Positions 1-6,364 of a stretch of DNA of 14,479 nucleotides are shown here, piece by piece (position 1 is the first letter of the stretch; each line of letters opens with the position of its first letter). Source of the DNA: an uncultured bacterium (lineage in GTDB: Bacteria; Patescibacteriota; Patescibacteriia; UBA1558; GWA2-36-10); NCBI GenBank assembly GCA_937912185.1, contig CALDOH010000071.1, positions 1-14,479 on the forward strand, in the 5' to 3' direction. The notes beneath the pieces were generated by a model. The model worked only from the letters and a program-made list of their open reading frames with translations, was not told the origin of the DNA and did no database searches. The position numbers and the translations under genes are program-made.

Positions 1-569
1 ATGTTCCAAATAGTCAGGTTTCTATAACTAAAGTATTTGCGCCAATCAAAAATAATAATTTACATTTGATTTCATCTTTTTATAAAATAGATAGTCAATT
101 ATCAGATTATATTTTAGAATTTAACTATAATCAGAATACAGATAGCTCCAAAGCGATTTTTAGTTATAACCGAAATTCTAAAATTTGGGAAAGATTAACA
201 TCATATAACGATTTCCCAAATAAAGTTGTTAAAGCTCAAATAAACAATAGCGAGCCAATTATAGTAGCTATCTTTGAGAACGATAAGATTAAGGATGGCA
301 TTGCTAGTTTTTATGATCAAAGTCGCTATCGGACCTTTAATTATGCCAATGGAAATTTTGCAGCTTCTCGAGATTATCCCAGGGGCACAAAATTGAGAGT
401 AACTCGGCTCTTATCGAATGATTCTATAGTTGTTGAAGTAAATGATTATGGACCTGAGTTATCTACAGGTCGTATAATTGATTTAGATATTTCTGCCTTT
501 GAGCAATTAGGCTCAACTAGCGCAGGGTTAATTTATGTAAAAGTAGAACCCTATGATTCAAATCTCTAA
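1..569 (+). CDS. RlpA-like double-psi beta-barrel protein (5' partial)
   Basis: The reading frame is open from position 3 to the TAA at 567-569 with no start required inside the window, so this is the C-terminal part of a longer protein; the TTG at 66 is probably an internal Leu. The last 90 or so residues match the RlpA/double-psi beta-barrel pattern in order: GIASFYD, ANG, PRGTKLRVT, VEVNDYGP and GRIIDLD. RlpA proteins bind or cleave peptidoglycan outside the membrane. The preceding 80 residues look beta-rich and are unassigned. From memory of the family, RlpA catalysis needs a Glu in TANGE, a nearby His in TAAH, and the Asp of NDRGP. Here the Glu is Asn, the His position appears to be Ser, and only the Asp remains, so this copy may bind glycan without cutting it. 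The gene overlaps ftsE by 17 bases, implying co-transcription and translational coupling. Family call fairly sure; activity unknown. Confidence 0.78.
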   Translation, partial: VPNSQVSITKVFAPIKNNNLHLISSFYKIDSQLSDYILEFNYNQNTDSSKAIFSYNRNSKIWERLTSYNDFPNKVVKAQINNSEPIIVAIFENDKIKDGIASFYDQSRYRTFNYANGNFAASRDYPRGTKLRVTRLLSNDSIVVEVNDYGPELSTGRIIDLDISAFEQLGSTSAGLIYVKVEPYDSNL

Positions 570-1233
570 TGTAAGTAAAACCTATCCCAAAAAGATACAG
601 GCTTTAAAGGATATAAATCTTCATATTAAGCCAGGTGAATTTGTATCTATAGTTGGTCAGAGTGGTTCTGGCAAATCAACTTTAGTTAAACTGATTATTG
701 CCGAAGAAAGAGCTGATACTGGTAATATTGTCATTGGTGGTTGGGATATTAGTCGTATCAAAAGCCAAGAAGTGCCAACCTTGCGTCGTCAATTGGGAGT
801 TATTTTTCAAGATTTTAAATTACTACCAAAGAAAACAGTTTTTGAAAATGTAGCTTTTGCTATGCAGGTTTGTGGTTTTAAACCAAAGGAAATCAAAAAA
901 ACTGTAGAACAAATACTAGGCTTAGTTGGTCTCAAGGGCAAGGATGATCGTTATCCTCATCAATTGTCTGGTGGTGAGCAACAACGGGTAGCTATTGCTC
1001 GTAGTTTGGTGCATAAGCCAAAACTTTTGGTAGCTGATGAGCCAACTGGCAATCTAGATTCTATCAATGCCCGTGAGATTATTGATTTGTTGAAAAAGAT
1101 AAACAATATGGGAACTACAGTGGTTTTGGTTACACATAATCGAGAAGTTGTTAATAGTTTAAAAAATAGGGTAGTCACTCTAGATAGTGGTTATATAATT
1201 AGTGATCAAGCTAATGGTAGGTATTTATTATAA
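553..1233 (+). CDS. ftsE: Cell division ATP-binding protein FtsE
   Basis: This 226-residue ABC ATPase powers the FtsEX complex at the inner face of the membrane. In well-studied bacteria the complex couples ATP hydrolysis to activation of peptidoglycan hydrolases at the septum. Visible motifs are Walker [10 protein letters not shown] at residues 35-43, Q-loop Gln86 in IFQDF, signature LSGGE at 138-142, Walker B LLVADE at 158-163, D-loop NLD at 167-169 and switch His195. All key residues are intact and the length is normal for FtsE. The ATG at 553 lies inside the end of the RlpA-like gene, and no Shine-Dalgarno is evident, so translation probably depends on coupling. ftsX begins five bases after the stop. 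Some stand-alone ABC ATPases look similar, but the adjacent ftsX makes FtsE the clear call. Confidence 0.95.
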   Translation: MIQISNVSKTYPKKIQALKDINLHIKPGEFVSIVGQSGSGKSTLVKLIIAEERADTGNIVIGGWDISRIKSQEVPTLRRQLGVIFQDFKLLPKKTVFENVAFAMQVCGFKPKEIKKTVEQILGLVGLKGKDDRYPHQLSGGEQQRVAIARSLVHKPKLLVADEPTGNLDSINAREIIDLLKKINNMGTTVVLVTHNREVVNSLKNRVVTLDSGYIISDQANGRYLL

Positions 1234-1238
1234 AATAT

Positions 1239-2156
1239 ATGCATAGTATTTTAAGAATTTTCAAATTTGCTTTTCAGGGGTTTTTTAGAAACTTTTGGTT
1301 ATCCCTAGTTACTATCACTATGATGCTGATGGCAGTTCTATCAATTACATTATTAGTGGGAATGGATTATGTTAGAGAGGTAACTATAAAGGGAGTGGAA
1401 AATAAAGTGGATATTTTGGTAGAAATGAAGCTTGATACAGATAGAGAACAAGTGGAATTTTTGATAAACGATCTAGATGAGCTAGAAGAGGTCAAGGAAA
1501 TAGACATGATAAGTCCAGAAGAGAACTGGCAGATATTTTTAGAAAACAATAAAAACACGGATGTTGGAGAAGCTCTGGGTGCCTTTGATGAGGATGAAAA
1601 TCCCTTTCCTTACTTTTTGGCAGTTAAAGCCTATGAACTTGATCAGTATCCAGTTATTTTAGATTTTGTAAACCAGGAAAAATATAGTGGTTTTGTACAG
1701 GCTAGCGATGCTGATACTCACGAAGAAGTAATAAGTAAAATTAACAACCTAGCAGACTTTGTTAATAAGTATAGCTGGTATGTGACTGGACTCTTTATCT
1801 TGATTTCTATAGTAGTAATATTCAATACAATCCGCATGAGTATCTATACTCGTCAAAGCGAGATTCAAATTATGAAATTGGTTGGTGCTAGTAATATAGT
1901 AGTAAGAACTCCTTTCGTTATAGAGAGTGTTTTATATTCTCTAGCGGCGGTCTTGATAGTAGTAGCAATCATATATCCTTTGCTTGATTTTATTCAGCCA
2001 TCTTTAAATATGTATTTTGAAGATATTCAGGCAGTTAATATTGCCAAGTATTTCAAAGACAATTATATACAAATATTTGGTACTCAATTTTTAGGTCTAG
2101 CCCTCATAAATATGATCAGTACAGCAGTGGCCATAAGAAAACATCTCAAAGTTTAG
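1239..2156 (+). CDS. ftsX: Cell division permease-like protein FtsX
   Basis: This 305-residue membrane protein is the partner of FtsE. It has the FtsX layout: a short cytoplasmic N-terminus, a first membrane helix at about residues 20-41, and a large extracytoplasmic domain at about 45-178. Three more helices follow at about 181-199, 229-248 and 278-298. The segment EIQIMKLVGAS at 208-218, just after helix 2, matches the conserved FtsX/MacB-type permease motif. In known systems the outer loop contacts a peptidoglycan hydrolase or its activator; the RlpA-like protein encoded just upstream is a natural candidate partner (inference). The ATG at 1239 follows ftsE by five bases with no clear ribosome-binding site. 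The operon ends in a strong terminator six bases after the stop. Confidence 0.93.
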   Translation: MHSILRIFKFAFQGFFRNFWLSLVTITMMLMAVLSITLLVGMDYVREVTIKGVENKVDILVEMKLDTDREQVEFLINDLDELEEVKEIDMISPEENWQIFLENNKNTDVGEALGAFDEDENPFPYFLAVKAYELDQYPVILDFVNQEKYSGFVQASDADTHEEVISKINNLADFVNKYSWYVTGLFILISIVVIFNTIRMSIYTRQSEIQIMKLVGASNIVVRTPFVIESVLYSLAAVLIVVAIIYPLLDFIQPSLNMYFEDIQAVNIAKYFKDNYIQIFGTQFLGLALINMISTAVAIRKHLKV

Positions 2157-2161
2157 AAAAT

Positions 2162-2195
2162 AAAAAAGACCTCCCATAACGGGAGGTCTTTTTTT
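2162..2195. terminator. Bidirectional intrinsic terminator between ftsX and rpmA
   Basis: A perfect GACCTCCC / GGGAGGTC stem (2168-2175 and 2181-2188) encloses an ATAAC loop. It is flanked by an A run at 2162-2167 and a T run at 2189-2195, which extend the pairing. The A and T runs let it serve ftsX on + and rpmA on -, which converge here. Confidence 0.92.
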
Positions 2196-2204
2196 AGTAT
2201 AAAA

Positions 2205-2486
2205 TTATTTTGTAGGGATTACGTCCACAAATTTTGTTTCTTTAAGTGAGTTATCAAATTTCTTCTTCTTCATTTTACGAAATTTAACAATACCAGCGAT
2301 AGTAGCAAACAAAGTATCATCTTTGCCTCTCTTTACATTTTCTCCAGGATGGAACTTAGTACCTCTTTGACGGACTAAAATAGCGCCAGCTTTAGCAATT
2401 TGCCCAGCGAATAATTTTACTCCTAGACGTTGACTTTGGGAATCACGTCCTAAGCTTGTGGAACCTCCCGCTTTCTTGTGTGCCAT
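2205..2486 (-). CDS. rpmA: 50S ribosomal protein L27
   Basis: The 93-residue product begins [10 protein letters not shown] and contains [27 protein letters not shown] and [17 protein letters not shown], which define bacterial L27. L27 sits near the peptidyl transferase centre of the 50S subunit, where its flexible N-terminus approaches the P-site tRNA. There is no N-terminal prepeptide of the kind processed in Firmicutes, because the mature AHKKAGG sequence starts directly after Met. The usual upstream partner rplU (L21) is absent here. The gene instead has its own consensus promoter at 2516-2544 and a leader of only about 20 bases, in which no Shine-Dalgarno sequence is visible. Confidence 0.97.
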   Translation of the reverse strand: MAHKKAGGSTSLGRDSQSQRLGVKLFAGQIAKAGAILVRQRGTKFHPGENVKRGKDDTLFATIAGIVKFRKMKKKKFDNSLKETKFVDVIPTK

Positions 2487-2515
2487 AAAATTAGTTTATT
2501 TATCTAACGGCTTGT

Positions 2516-2544
2516 ATAATAACGTTTTTTGGGGCAAATGTCAA
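2516..2544 (-). promoter_or_regulatory. Sigma-70 type promoter for rpmA
   Basis: On the minus strand a perfect -35 TTGACA (2539-2544) is followed by exactly 17 bases and then a -10 TATTAT (2516-2521). Transcription would start near 2509, about 22 bases before the rpmA ATG. Strong consensus fits a highly expressed ribosomal protein gene. Confidence 0.8.
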
Positions 2545-2546
2545 GT

Positions 2547-2575
2547 CCTACCCTTCGACAGGCATGAAGGGTAGG
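2547..2575. repeat. Palindromic hairpin between radical SAM gene and rpmA
   Basis: A perfect 10-base inverted repeat, CCTACCCTTC (2547-2556) and GAAGGGTAGG (2566-2575), encloses a 9-base loop GACAGGCAT. It lies between the stop of the radical SAM gene and the -35 box of rpmA. No T run follows on either strand, so it is not a classical intrinsic terminator. The TTCGACAGGC core resembles the short palindromes dispersed through many bacterial genomes, but only one copy is seen here. Confidence 0.65.
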
Positions 2576-2584
2576 GATTGTGAC

Positions 2585-3421
2585 TTATATTTGGGTTTTA
2601 CGACCGTATTTGTGGAAAAGTAGCTTGCTAGGAATTTGGTATTTTTCGGCTAATTCTTTGATATATTTAGCTGTATCATCCCAGTAAGTATTTTGGGACT
2701 TAAATATCTCCTGATAAGCTTTTTGGAGGTGTGGATATTTTTCTTTAATAATTTTATCAACATTGATTTTAGCTTGTCCTCGATTATTGAAATTTTCACA
2801 ATAAATAAAATCTACTTTTGCCTTGGCAAGATTCTCGAACAGCTCAGCTAAATCGGTGATATAAGGGAAGATAGGGCCAATAAAAGCGTATGTGCTAATA
2901 TTATTTGCCTTGAGTTGTTCGAGAGCTCTTAATCGGCGGATTGGGGGTGAGGTAAAAGGTTCAAAATTTTTGCTATCTTTGGTGCTAGTGCCTAAGAAGG
3001 AAAAGCCTACTTGGCAGTTATCAAATTGTTGGAGTATATCAATATCTCTAATAACTAAGTCAGATTTTGTCAAAATAGAAATAGGAATCTGTTCTTCGAG
3101 TAATACTTTGAGTATTTTTCTAGTCAAAGTGTATTTTCTTTCCAGAGGATTGTAGGGGTCAGTTACACTACTAAGCATTACAGTACCACCTTTTATTTTG
3201 TGAAGTTCTTTGGCTAGTGCTTGGGGAGCATTTATTTTGATGTCTGAGAATTTTCCCCAAGGTTCAGTATGCTTGGTGTATTTTCTCATAAAATCAGCGT
3301 AGCAATACTGACAGCCATGTAGACAACCAACGTAGGGATTTATCACATAGTCAACTCCTGGTAACCCACTCTTAGTTAAAACATTTTTAGCTGACTTCTC
3401 CTGTATATTAACTTGGGGCAT
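2585..3421 (-). CDS. Radical SAM protein, SplB/COG1533 (Rv2578c-like) family
   Basis: The 278-residue protein carries the radical SAM iron-sulfur cluster motif C33-x3-C37-x2-C40 (GCLHGCQYCYA) near the N-terminus, preceded by NPYVG. It also has SSVTDPYNPLERKYTLTRKIL around residue 85-105, a hallmark of the COG1533 group that includes spore photoproduct lyase-like and Rv2578c-like proteins. Such enzymes bind a 4Fe-4S cluster and cleave S-adenosylmethionine to make a radical; the substrate of this subgroup is not established, so photoproduct repair should not be assumed. It lies 106 bases downstream of lexA on the same strand. Co-transcription with lexA, and hence damage induction, is possible because I see no terminator between them. 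No Shine-Dalgarno is visible before the ATG. Confidence 0.87.
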   Translation of the reverse strand: MPQVNIQEKSAKNVLTKSGLPGVDYVINPYVGCLHGCQYCYADFMRKYTKHTEPWGKFSDIKINAPQALAKELHKIKGGTVMLSSVTDPYNPLERKYTLTRKILKVLLEEQIPISILTKSDLVIRDIDILQQFDNCQVGFSFLGTSTKDSKNFEPFTSPPIRRLRALEQLKANNISTYAFIGPIFPYITDLAELFENLAKAKVDFIYCENFNNRGQAKINVDKIIKEKYPHLQKAYQEIFKSQNTYWDDTAKYIKELAEKYQIPSKLLFHKYGRKTQI

Positions 3422-3527
3422 TTATGGTAGTTTAATTTACTTTCATATTTTTGGATAAAATATTTTTCTATTAGACGACGATATTTAATTTTAGTTTTTC
3501 TTTTTAATTTTATTTTCAACATATATT

Positions 3528-4127
3528 TTAAGCAAAGGTTCTTAAGATGGCTTTGACTATGCCTTGGATGGCTGGATTTTTGGCATAGATAGGACTCATA
3601 GTTTTGTTGGCTGGTTGGAGACGGATACGTTTTTTCTCACGATAGTATTTTTTGAGAGTGGCATATTCGTTGTCTAAGAGGGCCACTACGACATCACCAT
3701 TTTTAGGATAAAAGCTTCTTTCTACTATGACATAGTCTCCGTCAAATATTCCCTCATCAATCATTGATTCACCCCGGACTTTAAGAACATAAGAGTTCTC
3801 GTCTTTGACTAAATTTTGAGGCACAGTAATGGTTTCATTGGTTTCGATAGCTTCGATCGGTTCACCAGCGGCAATGATGCCAGCTAGAGGTAGCTCTATA
3901 GCCTTGCCAAAGCGGTGGCCGACTATTTCTAGTGATCGAGCGGCGTTTTGGCTAGAAGTGATAAGTCCTTTGTCTTCGAGCGACTTGATGTGCTCATGGA
4001 CTGTAGCAGTAGAGGAGTAGCCGAAGTATTCGGCAATTTCTCGATAGCTAGGAGCGTATTGATTACTTTGAATAAATTGAGTAACAAAGTCTAATATCTC
4101 TTTTTGTTTTTTTGTTAAATTTGCCAT
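3528..4127 (-). CDS. lexA: LexA repressor
   Basis: This 199-residue SOS repressor has both expected domains. The N-terminal winged helix-turn-helix runs over about residues 1-68, with APSYREIAEYFGYSSTATVHEHIKSL in the DNA-binding region. The C-terminal S24 autoprotease domain follows. The self-cleavage site is Ala87-Gly88 in IAAGEP, the nucleophile is Ser121 in RGESMID, and the general-base Lys159 lies in ATLKKY, all at the spacing seen in E. coli LexA. It should therefore be cleavable on RecA filaments and able to derepress DNA-damage genes. The promoter at 4169-4198 contains a direct-repeat operator candidate, suggesting autoregulation. The ATG lacks a visible Shine-Dalgarno sequence. The next gene on the strand is the radical SAM protein. 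Confidence 0.96.
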   Translation of the reverse strand: MANLTKKQKEILDFVTQFIQSNQYAPSYREIAEYFGYSSTATVHEHIKSLEDKGLITSSQNAARSLEIVGHRFGKAIELPLAGIIAAGEPIEAIETNETITVPQNLVKDENSYVLKVRGESMIDEGIFDGDYVIVERSFYPKNGDVVVALLDNEYATLKKYYREKKRIRLQPANKTMSPIYAKNPAIQGIVKAILRTFA

Positions 4128-4168
4128 ATGTTTTTAATTAAATTTTATATGTTTAACTTTATGGTTTA

Positions 4169-4198
4169 AGTATATACCGAACAAAAACCGAACGTCAA
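4169..4198 (-). promoter_or_regulatory. lexA promoter
   Basis: On the minus strand a -35 TTGACG (4193-4198) is followed by 18 bases and then TATACT (4169-4174). An alternative -10 TATATA would give a 16-base spacer. The putative operator occupies the spacer, so bound LexA would exclude RNA polymerase. Confidence 0.7.
4179..4193 (-). promoter_or_regulatory. Candidate LexA operator GTTC-N7-GTTC
   Basis: The minus strand reads GTTC, seven bases (GGTTTTT), then GTTC, placed between the -35 and -10 boxes of lexA. This direct-repeat layout equals the SOS box described for alphaproteobacterial LexA and differs from the palindromic E. coli and B. subtilis boxes. I saw no second copy when scanning the GTTC and GAAC occurrences in the window. 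Binding is inferred from position and pattern. Confidence 0.6.
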
Positions 4199-4336
4199 GC
4201 ATTTTAGTGTGGATAACTTTGAATATAGTAAATGTATATTGAAAAAAAGGCGTAAAACTGCTTGTGCCGTAAAGCGAATGAAGTGAGATTGTACGGTATG
4301 GATAAGTAAAATTTTGTTGTAAAAATAGCTAAAAAC

Positions 4337-4345
4337 TGATAAAAT
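4337..4345 (+). promoter_or_regulatory. Possible extended -10 element upstream of the 4371 gene
   Basis: TG-A-TAAAAT matches an extended -10 (TGnTATAAT-like), about 25 bases before the gene start. The best upstream -35 match, TTGTTG at 4314-4319, is 20 bases away, which is long but tolerable for an extended -10. The rest of 4199-4336 shows only AT-rich sequence and a weak 5-base hairpin (4267-4271 with 4292-4296). Confidence 0.35.
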
Positions 4346-4370
4346 ATCAAATATACTTTTTAAAAAACTT

Positions 4371-5432
4371 ATGGCAACTTTTGAATTTCAACCAACTGGT
4401 GAATCTAATTCAGCTAAAAATATTCATCGGATAGATAGGTTTCCCCAGGAGGCCCTAGATGATAAAAAATTGAAAGCTGAGCAAAGAGAACAGGCTGAAT
4501 CAAGTCTAGTAGAGCTTTTTGTGGCTAGTGATTCTGGTCCCGAATTTCAAAACAGGCTAGCTGGTTTTTTGCTTAAAGAGAATATTTCTTTTGATGAGAA
4601 CGATCCTTATTTTATAAAAATGACCAGGATGTTGTCAGACGATAGACGGACGGATAATAAAACAGTAGCAGAGATAATGAGAGCAGTTAGTAGTCTAGTG
4701 TTTATTTTGAGAAAAAGAATGGGTGAATCCAATGATCCAGACAAAGAAAGACTGATTGGTTTTAACAATGCCCTCGATGCTCAATATTCAGTCGATGTAA
4801 TGGATATGGAATATGAAATAATTGATGGTCAAGTAGTGGTTTCTAAATTACATTTTATAGATGTAAAAAGTTTTGAGGGTATGGCCGTTGACGCTAGTAG
4901 TAAAGCACACCGTGATCATTTTGAATTAAGTCAAAATTTTGAAATGATGGCTCGTTGGCAGGATACCCCAGAAGTAGATCTATCTGCCAAGGCAGAACTA
5001 CAGCAAGACATGCTAGCTAGCTTTGTTGAGGATGAAGTTGAGACTTTGGCTTTAATGGAGGCTTGTGATGATATTACAGCTGAACTATTTAATATTGAAG
5101 CTCTTAAAGAGAAGATTAAAGAAAATTTAAAACAAGAGCCGTCATTAGAAATCTTAGATGCCATGCATGATGTATTGTTGGAAAGAAAACAAGAAGATAT
5201 TGATCCGGATTTAATCGATGCCATGGATGAAATTATAGCGGTGATTGAGCAATCTATGGCTGAGTTTAAAGATAAAAAGATTAAAAGAAGAGCGCCGGTT
5301 GTTTTTGCTCCTGAGGCCGAGGTAAAATCAATGTTGTCTGCCAAAAAGCTATCTAATGGTCAAGCGGGTGGGGTTTTGGATTCTTTGACTAGGGATATGT
5401 CTCCGCTAGGCAAAGTTTTAGAGGCAGCTTAG
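4371..5432 (+). CDS. Unknown acidic protein with a PD-(D/E)XK-like motif pattern
   Basis: I do not recognise this 353-residue protein as a named family. It has no signal peptide or membrane helix and is rich in Glu and Asp, so it is probably cytoplasmic. The first 45 residues look flexible. Residues 138-167 form a plausible beta hairpin with acidic residues Asp142 and Asp145, ending in HFIDVKS with Asp164-x-Lys166. That order of an early Asp, a beta strand and hydrophobic-D-x-K resembles the core of PD-(D/E)XK nucleases, but this is pattern matching only. Residues 205-300 are predicted helical and contain a short duplication: EILDAMHDVLLER (260-272) and DLIDAMDEIIAVI (280-292). The gene diverges from lexA and has no Shine-Dalgarno sequence. 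No terminator is evident before the next promoter. Confidence 0.75.
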   Translation: MATFEFQPTGESNSAKNIHRIDRFPQEALDDKKLKAEQREQAESSLVELFVASDSGPEFQNRLAGFLLKENISFDENDPYFIKMTRMLSDDRRTDNKTVAEIMRAVSSLVFILRKRMGESNDPDKERLIGFNNALDAQYSVDVMDMEYEIIDGQVVVSKLHFIDVKSFEGMAVDASSKAHRDHFELSQNFEMMARWQDTPEVDLSAKAELQQDMLASFVEDEVETLALMEACDDITAELFNIEALKEKIKENLKQEPSLEILDAMHDVLLERKQEDIDPDLIDAMDEIIAVIEQSMAEFKDKKIKRRAPVVFAPEAEVKSMLSAKKLSNGQAGGVLDSLTRDMSPLGKVLEAA

Positions 5433-5435
5433 GCA

Positions 5436-5464
5436 TTGACTTATTTTAATAATTATGTTATATT
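5436..5464 (+). promoter_or_regulatory. Strong promoter for the 5521 gene
   Basis: TTGACT (5436-5441), exactly 17 bases, then TATATT (5459-5464), with a TG two bases before the -10 acting as an extended -10. It begins three bases after the preceding stop codon. Transcription should start near 5470, giving a leader of about 50 bases. Confidence 0.8.
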
Positions 5465-5500
5465 TGCTTGTTAACCTTGTACCCTAGATCACAACAAGCA
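5465..5500 (+). repeat. Inverted repeat in the 5' leader of the 5521 gene
   Basis: TGCTTGTT (5465-5472) and AACAAGCA (5493-5500) are perfect 8-base complements separated by 20 bases. The left arm spans the predicted transcription start. It could be an operator for a dimeric regulator, or a leader hairpin ending eight bases before the Shine-Dalgarno sequence. Chance cannot be excluded. Confidence 0.45.
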
Positions 5501-5520
5501 AAAAGAGAGGAGGTGGACAA

Positions 5521-6036
5521 ATGAAACAGGCTCAGCCTGAAATTGTCACAAAAGAGCAGTTGGCGCGACTCGTCAACGTTTTTTTGCCTGATGATGATTT
5601 GTCTACCAGAAGTGCACCTGATCAGGCTCAAGTTCGAGCCCAGATCAACTGGCGGCTGTACCTTCGTATAGTCAAACTTCACCCCGAACACATGGCTTTG
5701 GCTAGGTTGCGCCGTAATGGCGAGATCAATGAGGCCGAATTTCGGCGCCGTAAGACCTGCCTGTTCTACAAGCTGATGGGCGAATACAATGCCGCCCTGC
5801 TGATTCTCAGACGGGGTCTGGCCTTGGATCTTCGGATCTTTTACCAGACTATCACTGACGATACTACTCGCATGACCTTCTTCACTTCCTTCTGCGCTGG
5901 AGGCTTAGATCACGATGCTTACATCGAAGCGGATCAAGCTCGGGTAGCTGAGCTGATCGATGCCTACAGTACGTGTCTGGATGACGCGGCTACCACTGGC
6001 GAGGTCATCACTGATCTCACTTTCAAGCTCATCTGA
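5521..6036 (+). CDS. Unknown 171-residue protein with SHOCT-like segment
   Basis: The start is firm: AGGAGG at 5508-5513 lies seven bases before the ATG, below a strong promoter. I do not recognise the family. The protein is predicted mostly helical, soluble and without a signal peptide. Residues 58-83 (containing ARLRRNGEINEAEFRRRK) resemble the short SHOCT-type helix-turn-helix pattern in which a Gly-x-(I/L)-(T/N)-x-x-E-F turn joins two helices; this is a weak similarity. Codon choice is GC-rich (CTG, ATC, GCC, TTC; 33 of 60 G+C in the line starting 5761), unlike genes on either side of the cassette. It ends in TGA, the only TGA terminator in the window, and a well-formed reading frame continues immediately in the next phase. 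It may therefore be a shortened or frameshifted form of a protein of about 230 residues. Confidence 0.75.
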   Translation: MKQAQPEIVTKEQLARLVNVFLPDDDLSTRSAPDQAQVRAQINWRLYLRIVKLHPEHMALARLRRNGEINEAEFRRRKTCLFYKLMGEYNAALLILRRGLALDLRIFYQTITDDTTRMTFFTSFCAGGLDHDAYIEADQARVAELIDAYSTCLDDAATTGEVITDLTFKLI

Positions 6037-6223
6037 GCATCACTTCAATCAGCAGTGGAGCATCGCCTTCGGTCCTAACCCCTGTGGGGTCAAGCCCGTG
6101 CGCAAGTTCTGTGCTGTGTCCTGGCTGCCCGCTGGTGCTTCGGTCGAGATCGACTTCAGCGCGCTGCGCCAGTGCAATGGCGGCTGTGGCTGTCACAATG
6201 ACGAAGTCCATCCTGGCGATTAG
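6035..6223 (+). CDS. Cys-rich reading frame, possible frameshifted tail of the preceding gene
   Basis: Immediately after the TGA of the 5521 gene, the +1 phase is open to TAG at 6221-6223. It uses the same GC-rich codons as its neighbour, with no AGA, ATA or other AT-rich codons. The product is about 62 residues, including WSIAFGPNPCG, VRKFCAVSWLPAG and RQCNGGCGCHN, with five cysteines. The overlap upstream of 6035 in this phase reads as Ser/Leu-rich nonsense, so the phase appears to switch near 6030. Removing one base at the TGA would join the two frames. Alternatives are a separate small gene, using an unusual CTG at 6011 with GAGG six bases before it or a GTG at 6098, programmed +1 frameshifting, or a sequencing error. 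I do not recognise the family. Confidence 0.45.
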   Translation, partial: EHHFNQQWSIAFGPNPCGVKPVRKFCAVSWLPAGASVEIDFSALRQCNGGCGCHNDEVHPGD

Positions 6224-6254
6224 GGACACCTTTCCACCTGCTTGTTGACGCACA

Positions 6255-6278
6255 CCCGAACTTAGTTCGGGTTTTTTT
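6255..6278 (+). terminator. Intrinsic terminator after the 5521 unit
   Basis: A perfect 7-base stem CCCGAAC / GTTCGGG with a TTA loop is followed by seven T residues (6272-6278). The stem is the same as the terminator after hpt. Confidence 0.93.
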
Positions 6279-6290
6279 ATTTATCTTTGT

Positions 6291-6319
6291 TTGACATAAA
6301 ACTAAAATTGACCTATTTT
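6291..6319 (+). promoter_or_regulatory. Promoter for hpt
   Basis: A perfect TTGACA (6291-6296), 17 bases, then TATTTT (6314-6319). A second TTGACC at 6308-6313 lies in the spacer. The expected start is near 6326, about 40 bases before the hpt ATG. Confidence 0.65.
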
Positions 6320-6364
6320 ATAGACAAGAAATTTTAGGCGTACCTTTAACGAGAGGAACTAATC

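Noticed and set aside
66..569. A complete gene starting at TTG 66.
   Set aside because: The frame is open to the window edge at position 3, and no ribosome-binding site precedes 66, so the gene is more likely truncated by the window.
4267..4296. Hairpin CCGTA/TACGG upstream of the 4371 gene as a possible small RNA or riboswitch.
   Set aside because: There are only five pairs with a 20-base loop and no terminator or conserved core, so it is likely chance.
5960..6223. The Cys-rich frame starting at ATG 5960.
   Set aside because: The part overlapping the 5521 gene reads as low-complexity Ser/Leu with no ribosome-binding site. Coding character in this phase begins only near 6035.
6029..6253. 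A 74-codon minus-strand frame opposite the Cys-rich segment.
   Set aside because: It has no ribosome-binding site or promoter and would run against a plus-strand unit. The plus-strand phase has better codon agreement with its neighbours.
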